From contig ML991898.1 in the NCBI GenBank assembly GCA_010094025.1, positions 1 through 34,769 on the forward strand: a stretch of DNA of 34,769 nt. Reading direction: 5' to 3'. Within the stretch, counting starts at the first letter, position 1, and every line of letters begins with the position of its first letter. Position numbers and translations under genes: made by a program. The notes beneath the pieces were generated by a model. It saw only the letters and a list, made by a program, of their open reading frames with translations. It ran no database searches and was not told the DNA's origin. Below, in pieces: positions 19,943-28,617 of this stretch. Source of the DNA: Viridothelium virens. Taxonomy: Eukaryota > Ascomycota > Dothideomycetes > Trypetheliales > Trypetheliaceae.

Positions 19943-21333
19943 ATGCTGGATACCATCTATGTCGTTCGACATGGGGTACATTCGCAAACCTAAAGCCTTG
20001 GGTCAACCGAACATAGCTAATCATCCATTTAGTTCCGCTCAAACTGGGTCGTTGACCCGAAGAGCGGCAAATATACTAATAATATCCGCAGCCCTACCGG
20101 TATCGATGGCGATCCCGCGCTCACTAGCTACGGTGTGGAACAGTCCAAACAGCTCGCGCAGAGGCTGACGAAAATGGATGATCCCATAGAGACGATATAC
20201 AGCAGTCCGTTCTATCGTTGCGTTCAGACATTGAAGCCATTTATCCAAGGGTTGTACGAAGAAGGAAGTCCACCCGGCAGTAGCACGGTCAAGTACGAGC
20301 ATGGTCTCGGAGAATGGTTTGGAATCGCTGACTTCGAGCACCCTCAACCGGTGCAGTACGAGGTCCTCCAGGCGGAGCATTTTCCGTTCCTAGCTCAGGG
20401 GACGCTTTTTGGTGTCATTCCAAACCCCAAGGGCGAATCTATTGCCGGACTTCACGATCGTGTCGCACGAATTCTCAATGCCATCATCCAATTTGAAGAC
20501 AGGCGGCCGGAGCAGCCTCGAGCTCTCCTCATCTGCACACATGCTGCCGTCATGATAGCAATTGGGAGAGTTCTCACAGGCCACATGCCTGCAGATCCAA
20601 ATGAAGAGGACTTTCGTTGCGGCACCTGCAGTCTGAGTGAATACAAAAGGAAGTCTCCTCTACGAGCCCGAGAGGAATGGCAAGACTGGGAGAATGGCAT
20701 AGGAATAGCGGGCGGATGGGACGTGGCCTTAAACGGAGACTGCTCTTACTTGTCGAATGGAGAGGAGCGCACATGGTGAGTTGGAATAGTCATTGGCGCC
20801 TTTTATGTAAAGTCGTCGCTTTTGGTTTTCCCTTTTTTACCCTTCGTCCTTCCTTGAAAATCCTCTTGCAAGATTAGAGGTCTCCATCTTCCCTTCACTC
20901 ATCAACTGCAGGGACTTCAGCATGGAAGAACGATGAGAACGCGTATTTCCGTGATTGTTTAACAGAGGGAAGAAGTGTGAGATTATCTGATCATTAACAA
21001 CACAACTTTCAATCAACCGGTTACGTTTCCATCACTGTCTCATACGTTCGCCTATTCATTCTTTCTGCAGTTCTATATCCTAACGACGTTTTTGGTCTTC
21101 GATCTTTCATACGGCGTTATTCTTTTCCGTCTCACCTGCGACTTCAGATATGCCCCTTGTGTGCTTTTATGCCGTGGGTTGTGCCATGAATGACTCACTT
21201 ACTTACGTTTATCCTCGATCATGATAGGCACTTTCAAGGCGAAGAGGCGTTTTCCAAGGATCCAGAATCGGTAAATCCGCAGAGTCATGGGGGCCGGGGA
21301 GTCAGTGGACATGGAGAATCATCCAAGTTATAG
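19943..21333 (+). CDS. Histidine-phosphatase (phosphoglycerate mutase-like) family protein with C-terminal SKL
   Basis: Exons 19943-19975, 20033-20775 and 21228-21333 give 293 residues. The family uses a phospho-histidine intermediate; from memory, fungal relatives resemble the phosphatase domain of the TFIIIC subunit tau55, but the substrate is unknown. Catalytic features: RHG with His10 (split from the rest by a 57-bp intron with CTAAT branch), FRSNW, SSPFYRC with Arg73, and ICTHAAV with His181. Exon 3 follows a 452-bp intron (donor GTGAGT, acceptor ATAG) joined within the Trp259 codon. It adds HFQGEEAFSKDPESVNPQSH and a Gly-rich stretch ending SSKL, a type 1 peroxisomal targeting signal. 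If the intron is retained, the frame reads Trp259 and then TGA at once, giving a 259-residue form without the signal. From memory, relatives also carry a GEER.WHF-type tail, which supports the splice. Confidence 0.85.
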
Positions 21334-21968
21334 ACGTACTTCACCATTGGCAACATGGAGAAAGAGCTATCAGGACATGGGAACTGACTTCACCGCGGGC
21401 TGAGCTCCATGAGGGAGGGCGAAGAACCTGTCTACAGCTCTAAGAGACGCTATCATGACCAACGCTTTCTCCTCTGGAGGATTGTTATCATCAGGATGCG
21501 CTAGGATGCGGGCGCTTATGCGGCACATCTCGATCGTTTGGCTCGCGGTTTCGCCTCAGCGACACAGTCCACATGCTTCGCACAGGCCTTCAATACCATA
21601 ATCAGCACGATATATCGCACGTCAATCCACTCGTTATACATAACATGCACGAACAATGAATCAATCGATTTCTTCGATAACGCCGACTCCCAGCAGTTGC
21701 CAGCGCCGTGGCCAACATAGTTCCGTTGAAATAGCGAATCTCCGCTCAAAGTAGTCATTCTAGTAAAATTCGAACCTTCTTAAGTTATAATGAGAATTAC
21801 CCTTCTTTGTCCTTCTTTTACCGTTCGGTTCATCGTGTTTGGCGAAGAACGATCAAGCTTCGTCTCGGCCAAATCCAAAGCATCCATATCTTGCTGAAGC
21901 TCTCCAGCAAAACCCATAATGCTTAGATTATTCTTGTGGATGCCAGGGTCAGCGGCATGCACGAACAA
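21334..21968. other. Intergenic region between convergent genes; no gene seen
   Basis: It holds the 3' flanks of the phosphatase and the large membrane protein. A 62-codon minus-strand frame (21780-21968) begins directly after the stop of the membrane protein but has no feature that supports it. Confidence 0.55.
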
Positions 21969-23981
21969 TCAATAAGCTTGGTTTACTTTTATCGTCCTAT
22001 GAGTGTTTTTAAGATCTTGATCATTCTCAAAAACAATCTCTACAGACTGCTCTTTATTCTCCAAGATCCTGATTGGTTCTTGGAATACCGTCATCGTCTC
22101 AACTCCTGCACTAGTATTCTTTAACTGTGCAAGCGCTCTTGAGTTGAGGCCAAGAGCAACCAACTCTGCGATGGAGTCCCAGCTGTTTGAGCTTTGTCCA
22201 GTCCACAAGGACCAAGCCATAAACGTAAGAGCAAAGAGGCAGTAAAGGCAAAGGACGACAGCCGCAAGTATGTCGGGGACGGTCGTGATGCTGTACCCGG
22301 TGCCGGCCGCGAAGACTTCTACCTTAACTTCGGTAAGCCCGGGTTTCTGTCTGATGGGACCGGGATCTAAGGCAGAGGCATTTAGTGAAGACATTGCGGT
22401 AGCGACCACGGTACCCACTGTAGGGGCTAACGAGAGATCGAGAGGTACCTCAGACCAAGAGGACTCGAGCTGGCGGAATAAGTCTTGTAGCGTGACAGCA
22501 AAAGGCAGTCCAGCTCCATCGACAGAAGAGTTTACAACCGTGGACGTCGTCGCCCAGTCCGGATCAATAGAAACAATCGCTTCTGGCCAGGCTTCGGCGG
22601 GTTCCGGCTCAAGTTCGGCGGGCATGACGGAAGATTTACCCCACTGCGGACCATCTGGATCGATCAATTCTCCACTTAATGTATGGATACCCAAACTGTC
22701 GACAACCGTCTTGAGGCGGGATGGGCGCCATGCTGCTTGAAGGCCACACGTCCACGCGCTATCTTTTCCAGCACCAGAGCGATGCGGTGCATAAACGGCG
22801 ATGATGGAATAATTGCCGCGCAAAGATTCCGGTGGTGGCAGCCAGGTAAGATGAGCATCTCCTGCCGCATCGTACGAACGCAGAAAGTCTCCCTTGGTCA
22901 TGCTTAGGTTAGAAGGCTGCCCGGGCAGCAGTTGCAGATAAGAGGCGTTCTGGTTTCCTTGTACATCCTGTAATGCACAATGAGTTCTAAAGCACGGTTG
23001 TTTGCTAAGATAGGTCCGCATTAATCCCGAGGCATACTCTAGGTTTTCCCCCAACCCGACGGAGCCAGAGGTGTCGTATTCGTGGCAGGTAGGAATACAC
23101 AAGCCAGGAGAACACACTGTATACTCGACACTCGTGTCTAAATCTTCACTGTAGGCGTAGGAAATGTTTGTCTTTACTGGTTCAGGAAAATCAGCGAAAA
23201 CGGCTGTAAGATAGTCAGGAAGATCTTGCTGAAAGAACTGTTCGACTGCACCCAAATTTCTGCGGACGTTAGCCTTGCTTAATTTTCTCAACCAGACTGA
23301 AACCCACGCTGAGCCTACGTTCGAAGCGGTTATTTGAAGTGGGAACAGTTTAGTCTCATTGATAAAGTAATTGAAGGATCCGATCCGGGTCTGCATTTGT
23401 CTTGGTAGCATCAAGATAGCGCTTGCTGGACCAACGGTAGAACCGAGAAGCACGCCGACTGAAACCAGAATAAAATACACGATCCTGTGACGCATCCCAA
23501 GCAAGGGAGCGGTTACTGTTCCCCAGAACTCTAAGGAGACGAGGGAAGAAGCGCTGTATATCTGACTCCCAGCAAGCAGAGCACCAAAAGGTAAAGCAGT
23601 CTCGCCTGTCAAGTGATGTCGAATGTAGCCAAGGACTATCGCAGCAACGGATGCCTGCATCAGGACCTCATGGAGCTTCGCAACAAATTGGAGCGCAACG
23701 CAGCCGGAGTCGTACCACACAAAAACAACACGGAAATTGTAAATGAGAATGACCAAGCAAGCAGCCACAGGGACGAAGTGGACACTCGCTCGCGCGGTAG
23801 CCACGGATCGGCCTTGTCGAATTGCAATCTTTGGATTCTCAGGCCCTCTCCAACTTTTGAATGGCTTGACGATTTGGAGACCCAGGCTTCTCAATATGAC
23901 CCGTATATGGACGATGATACTGTGAGACAACGTGCCCTTTCGCGAGGCTTTCGAGACATCTCTCCTGCTAAGCGCTAACAT
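21969..23981 (-). CDS. Large fungal membrane protein with glycosylated cysteine-containing outer domain (unknown function)
   Basis: Single exon, 670 residues. A basic N-terminus is followed by hydrophobic segments at about residues 66-89, 106-120, 131-152 and 166-192, then a large hydrophilic domain (about 200-565) and a final membrane span at about 571-593 (ILAAVVLCLYCLFALTFMAW), with a 77-residue cytoplasmic-type tail. The hydrophilic domain has several N-glycosylation sequons (NET, NIS, NAS, NLS, NYS, NSS) and cysteine pairs around CSPGLCIPTC and CFRTHC, so it probably faces outside. This layout, a few N-terminal spans, a big outer domain and one C-terminal span, matches a family often expanded in plant-associated ascomycetes and left unnamed, as far as I recall. 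No catalytic motif. A sensor or cell-surface role is speculation. Confidence 0.75.
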   Translation of the reverse strand: MLALSRRDVSKASRKGTLSHSIIVHIRVILRSLGLQIVKPFKSWRGPENPKIAIRQGRSVATARASVHFVPVAACLVILIYNFRVVFVWYDSGCVALQFVAKLHEVLMQASVAAIVLGYIRHHLTGETALPFGALLAGSQIYSASSLVSLEFWGTVTAPLLGMRHRIVYFILVSVGVLLGSTVGPASAILMLPRQMQTRIGSFNYFINETKLFPLQITASNVGSAWVSVWLRKLSKANVRRNLGAVEQFFQQDLPDYLTAVFADFPEPVKTNISYAYSEDLDTSVEYTVCSPGLCIPTCHEYDTSGSVGLGENLEYASGLMRTYLSKQPCFRTHCALQDVQGNQNASYLQLLPGQPSNLSMTKGDFLRSYDAAGDAHLTWLPPPESLRGNYSIIAVYAPHRSGAGKDSAWTCGLQAAWRPSRLKTVVDSLGIHTLSGELIDPDGPQWGKSSVMPAELEPEPAEAWPEAIVSIDPDWATTSTVVNSSVDGAGLPFAVTLQDLFRQLESSWSEVPLDLSLAPTVGTVVATAMSSLNASALDPGPIRQKPGLTEVKVEVFAAGTGYSITTVPDILAAVVLCLYCLFALTFMAWSLWTGQSSNSWDSIAELVALGLNSRALAQLKNTSAGVETMTVFQEPIRILENKEQSVEIVFENDQDLKNTHRTIKVNQAY

Positions 23982-24303
23982 CAGTTTTTGATTGGGCGGT
24001 CAGGGTTCATTGGAATTGTGGTACCTCGCTCGGTCGGTGGGGATCATCTCATAACTCATGGTTGTATTCGAGTGTTGGAGGGTTTGAAATGCTTTGCTCC
24101 TTAATCAACTTTAATCGCGAACCAGAGGGGCAGATAAAAGGAGCGGAAGGGTACCCATGGATTTAAGGCTCGCTGAATGGAATGGCGGTGCTTCCCCTAC
24201 GGCTGAGCGACGCAACGCTCAAAAACATCCCGTCTGAATGCATATACACAGAGCCCACTACTCGACATTGGCCAGCCTAAGTAATGACCACAAATAGATA
24301 AGT

Positions 24304-24445
24304 GAGGACGGGACGGGTCGTCGGGCGTAAGGTATCTTACAACGCGTGAAAGTTTTGCACTCACTCAGATGACTGAGGACGTGACAGTTCGGACGCGAGG
24401 TATGTTACAACGTGTAAATATTTCCTACTCGCTCAGAAGGCGGAG
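24304..24445. repeat. Diverged tandem duplication, about 70 bp x 2
   Basis: The unit starting GAGGACG at 24304 recurs at 24375. Shared blocks include AGGTAT-TTACAACG-GT (from 24330 and 24398) and ACTC-CTCAGA. The second copy is about 3 bases shorter. Identity is roughly 70% by eye. Confidence 0.65.
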
Positions 24446-25172
24446 GCGGGAGAACTGCAAAGTAGATTTAATTCGACGCGAGCTTCACTTGGCCAATGTG
24501 TATCAGCATGCTCCTGGCAGCCACGAAGCTGACGATGCCATCTCGCCGTGGTGGCGAGGCTTGGGGAACTGGGTGAAATTGATATGTGCGTCTGAGAGGC
24601 GAAAGAGCTCAATGGTGGCGTTGTGGCTTGGAGGATCTTGCTGCCCTATCAAATGAGGCTTTTTGCAGATCCGGATGCGGCGACGACGCGACTGTAATTT
24701 CTTGAGTCGCTATAGTGAGAACTGCTCGGGAATGTATGATATAAGATGATTGATGTATAACAACGAGGATTTTGCCCGCGCTTAGAGCGCCATCGTCGCC
24801 TGAGTTTAAAGTACCTACAATCCGTTCCGCGACGGTGTGCGGTTGCTTTTCCCCCATCCAGGAAGACATCTCAGCACCTTAGGGTGTGGTGTTACAGTAG
24901 GTTGAAGGTGCATGCGTTGATCCTTGCTTGCTCGAACGTCGACGTCAATGGTTGAAGACCGGTTGCAATTGGGAACTTGCGGAACAACACACAGCCACCA
25001 CGACTACGTCGAGCCTAAGTGAACCTCGTCCGCCCCGAAGGCCTGCTGAAAGGATGGCATGACATGCCGTACACTTGAGCATGACATGAATGATTTCTCC
25101 AACGCAGGAAGAATCTGTCTGACTCGAATGGATGTGGATGAATAATACGGAGTACTTCGAATTAGTTTAAAT

Positions 25173-25367
25173 TACAGTAAATATTTGATATCACGTAATT
25201 CGATATAGCGAACTCATGCGATATTACGGAATTCACATGGCAATTTGAGGGACATTCTAACTCTGATAGGTATACGCTAATCCAGATTAATCGATTCTCA
25301 ACGAATATCCGGTATAACGTACCAAATCTCCAGATCATTTCGTTCGTCATATTAAATATTTACTGTA
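25173..25367. mobile_element. Non-autonomous inverted-repeat element (MITE-like, TA target duplication)
   Basis: The left end TACAGTAAATATTTGATAT and the right end, read inward on the other strand, TACAGTAAATATTTAATAT form near-perfect terminal inverted repeats (about 22 of 25 bases with the following ACG). The element is bounded by TA on each side, the target duplication of Tc1/mariner-Pogo-type transposons, and the inner ends begin CAGT as in Pogo/Fot1-like elements. At 195 bp it carries no transposase frame, so it would be a MITE mobilised in trans. The interior is AT-rich. Confidence 0.65.
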
Positions 25368-26046
25368 TGTCTAAGACGCGAGAATTCCAGCCTAATTAGG
25401 TTTAGCGTACCCATATAGGTCTGTACGTAAGGTTCGCCCCTAATCCATCTTCCCTTACGCTATGACGTACATCCGCTGGTTTAGGGACTTCTGTCCGACT
25501 TCTCTGCTGGTTTTTGGGGAAGCTTGTAGGTGAGAACACGGACACGAAGGAATCATTGCCGTATAGAAAGTCTCGAAGATATGTTTGCATACACTAAAGT
25601 GATGTCTCTCAACACTACCAGCATTAGACCTCTTGAAAGCAGAAACGACAATCCAGCAGAGAATTTACTCTGCACATTCCGGCGGAGAAACGCACGCTTC
25701 CCCTCACATTCAGAACCCAGTACGGAATGACGATGTCCGCGTCCACGCCTTCAAGCCTATGAGAAGACCTCGGCAACGTCTCCGCAATTCTCCGTAGAGG
25801 CAGGTACGACAGGTAAGTCTACGATTTTTGAATACTTCCACAAACCACAGAACGGATTGAAAAGTCAGCTGTGGTGGCGTCGGCTGTAGCGACAAGCTAC
25901 GATATGGATAAAATCATTTTGTTATAGCGTAAAAGCTTACCAGCTCCCATTAAATGCGAATCTGCTATTTAACCTGCAGCAAATCCTCTGCGCGCGTGTA
26001 ATCAATGGAGCATTCTCTTCAATCTACGTCTAGGTAACTACTCGGC

Positions 26047-27763
26047 ATGGCATTGATCAAAAAAATCACACTGGGCTTCGTAGCGGCACACCATGCCGTC
26101 ACCAATGCATTCCAGTCAACACCAGTTATGGGCTACAATTCTTACAATCAAGTCTCATGCAGCCCATCCGAGTCACAGATGACAGCAGCAATCAATGCTA
26201 TGGCAAGTCGAGGATTTCTCGCAGCTGGATACAAGTATATCCAACTTGACTGCGGCTGGGGCGCACGAGATAACTCAAGAAACGCGTCCACCGGTGCCAT
26301 AAATGTCGACACTGGCGCATTTCCCAGCGGTCTCCAATCATTGAGTCAGACTGCAAGGTCAAAGGGCTTCACATGGAGTATGTATTCAGACGCCGGAGTA
26401 AGAATGTGTGATGCTGTCGCGCCTAGCCCAGTAGCTGGCTCGTTGGGTCATGAAGCGGCGGACGCGGCATTCTTTGCTAGCTTGAACGCGCAATACGTCA
26501 AATGTGAGCTATACTGGTCTTATCAATGGCTGACAAAAGCTTATTCTGTCTAAAGACGACAATTGCTATGCAGATGGGCCAGCAGCGTCACAAAATGCCC
26601 CCAAAACCGCAAGAACCGATTTCCCAACGCGCTTCCGCACTATGTGGAACGCTCTACAGAGTGTCGGCATCTCAGGCATGCTGGTCTGCCAATGGGGAAC
26701 ACCGTATTCTTCACCAACTGGTCTAGAAGGGCCCAATGATTGGACTCGTGGGATATCGACATCATTCCGTCTATCCGATGACATTGTAACCGGCTTCAGC
26801 AACGTTTACCGGATCTACAACGAAGCAATTCACATTGCAAAGTCTGGGTTGATTGGACCAGGCCACTTTGCTGATGCGGATCTACTCGAGGTCGGAAACC
26901 CTGGTATGACATTCGATGAACAAGCCACTCACTTTGCCTTCTGGGCAATGGTGAAGTCTGCTCTGATGATCTCTACCGACGTCAACGCATTGTCCGCTCA
27001 GACTGTAGCTGTCCTGCAAAATTCCGACTTGATCGCAATTAACCAAGACTCTGCTGGTAAACCAATCACGCTTGTTCAGCGCTTCACCAACGACTACGAC
27101 ATCTGGATTGGAGACCTCAGCAACGGCGACAAGGCTGTTTTGGCGGTCGATCTCTCGAACAAAACACGCACGCTTACTGTCAACTTCTCAATTCTAGGAA
27201 TTGCCTCTGCAAACGTCAAAAACCTCTGGGACCAGTCTACTGCTACCGGCATCTCTTCATATTCCAAGTCGGTCAATGCTCACGGAACGTTGGCCTTGCG
27301 ATTATCCAGCGTCAAATCGTCAACTGCTAGCGCACCGAAGATCAACTGGGCAGAAGCCGAAGCTGGTGCTCTCAGTAGCGGTGCTGCTAAAGCCTCCTGT
27401 TCAGGTTGTTCAGGCGGTAGTAAAGCTGGAAATCTCGGAGGTAGCGGCAACGGAACTCTAATACTTTCTAATATCCTTACCTCTCAAGCAACTCAGTCTG
27501 TCCGTTTTGACTACATCAACGGGGAAGTAGGTTTTTCCTTCGGTACTGCTGAAAATGAGAGGTTAGCCTCAGTCTCGGTCAATGGAAAAGCTCCGGTCAC
27601 AGTTAGTTTTCCACTCAGCGGGTACAACTGGGACAAGGACGTGTATGCGAACTACCTCGTGCAGCTTTCGGGATTTAGTACAAGCAGTGCCAATACCATC
27701 ACCGTTTTCGCTTCGGGCAGCGGTTTCGCTCCTGACATTGATCGTGTTGGGGTCTTGGCGTGA
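26047..27763 (+). CDS. Secreted GH27 alpha-galactosidase with C-terminal CBM35
   Basis: Exons 26047-26503 and 26556-27763 (52-bp intron) encode 554 residues. It should release terminal alpha-1,6-linked galactose from galactomannan, raffinose-type sugars or similar. Residues 1-21 look like a signal peptide, though with a rather weak hydrophobic core. The GH27 barrel follows: TPVMGYNSYN, YIQLDCGWG, then YVKYDNCY with nucleophile Asp154 (restored only by the splice, which supports it), and SFRLSDDI with acid/base Asp228. HFADADLLEVGNPGMTFDEQ and FAFWAMVKSALMISTDV are further family blocks. An all-beta C-terminal domain of the barrel ends near residue 405, and a carbohydrate-binding module of family 35 type spans about 415-554 (NWAEAEAGALSSG...GYNWDKDVYANYLVQLSG...DIDRVGV). 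Fungal alpha-galactosidases with this arrangement are known. Confidence 0.93.
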
Positions 27764-28038
27764 TCGAATCCGATACCCTCAGAATCTCCTATGGGCGAGC
27801 CAAGTTGACCATCGATAGCCAGATGTAAAATATCAGACTTGCTACACTGGACAGCATCATAACTATCAGGTTCTTATGTAGAACATTACAAATATTATAA
27901 TTTGTATTATATAAATAGTATCAAACTTTTAGCTGATTAAGAAACAGAGATTGCTCTTCAATATTGATTTGAAAAGATTAAGAGATTGAATCGTATAGCA
28001 AGACTGTATAGAACTTCTTACCAAGTCAACTGATATAG

Positions 28039-28125
28039 TACTGTATCGTGGTTGGCGAACTCCTTGGGTAATTACAAGCTAGACCCTTGTCGTGGTTAGC
28101 GAAATGGAATTCGCACATTACAGTA
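28039..28125. repeat. Short imperfect inverted repeat with internal direct repeat, possible transposon relic
   Basis: The ends read TACTGTA and, on the other strand, TACTGTA; the match extends imperfectly over GTG...CGAAxTCC with a 4-base gap. Inside, CGTGGTTGGCGAA (from 28047) and CGTGGTTAGCGAA (from 28091) are a 12/13 direct repeat. TA ends recall Tc1/mariner-type relics, but the element is only 87 bp and could be chance or a degraded end. Confidence 0.3.
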
Positions 28126-28472
28126 GAGTACCTCGCTTTCCCGCCACTTCCACCTTTTCCATCCACTTCACCCGTGACATCACATATCTACTTTCGTCTT
28201 CCGCTCATTGCATCCTGTGAGGACCTATTGCATTGCTCGTGTACATCAATGCGACAAGGCTAGTATTTAGACAGCCCTGGCGCGCATCGACTACCCTTAA
28301 TATCATGTCCAAGGATAGGGGACAGTGTCGGGTGACAGATGTATATAGCCGTCTTGATGTAGGGAAAAAAATCCTCCAATCGCAGATCAGCTATTGGTGC
28401 CGGTCACCATGGAGGACGTGCTATAGCCTGCTGGCACCAGGAAATTAATTTGAGCTACTCTAAACATCCAAT

Positions 28473-28533
28473 GCGGGGTGCTAGCTGTTTACCATTCAAT
28501 ATTGCATTTGGCCGCAGGGTTGCTGGACTGGGG
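28473..28533 (+). promoter_or_regulatory. Two candidate CreA/Cre1 sites upstream of the GH30 gene
   Basis: GCGGGG (28473-28478) and CTGGGG (28528-28533) match the SYGGRG consensus of the carbon-catabolite repressor and lie within 150 bp of the start codon. A GGCTAG at 28258-28263 fits the loose GGCTRR motif of XlnR-type activators. These motifs are short and occur by chance, so this is only suggestive of repression by glucose and induction by plant polysaccharide. Confidence 0.25.
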
Positions 28534-28617
28534 GCACCTTGGAACCAAGGAAACTGGGTTGTAGAAAAGTATATCAATTCACAAGATAACAAGTAAGTCA
28601 AGTGTCTTTCTTTCGCA

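Larger units (their letters stand above)
23982..26046. other. Gene-free 2-kb gap with repeats and a transposon relic
   Basis: It lies between two genes that both start at its edges, so their promoters are here. It contains a diverged tandem duplication (24304-24445) and an inverted-repeat element (25173-25367), both listed separately. The segment about 25140-25400 is notably AT-rich. Frames of 60-95 codons (for example 24369-24656) have no recognisable domain. Confidence 0.6.
27764..28617. other. Intergenic region between the two glycosidase genes
   Basis: It holds the 3' flank of the alpha-galactosidase (AT-rich, about 27880-28020), a short inverted-repeat structure (28039-28125) and the promoter of the GH30 gene. 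The 71-codon frame at 28233 is not supported. Confidence 0.6.

Noticed and set aside
19642-20016. 124-codon lysine-rich frame upstream of and overlapping the phosphatase start
   Set aside because: It is out of frame with the enzyme and runs through its intron; at most a long upstream ORF.
20776-20781. Stop-codon readthrough as a route to an extended phosphatase
   Set aside because: The TGA is followed by GTT, not the CTA that favours readthrough, and the downstream intron sequence has further stops before the SKL exon; splicing explains it better.
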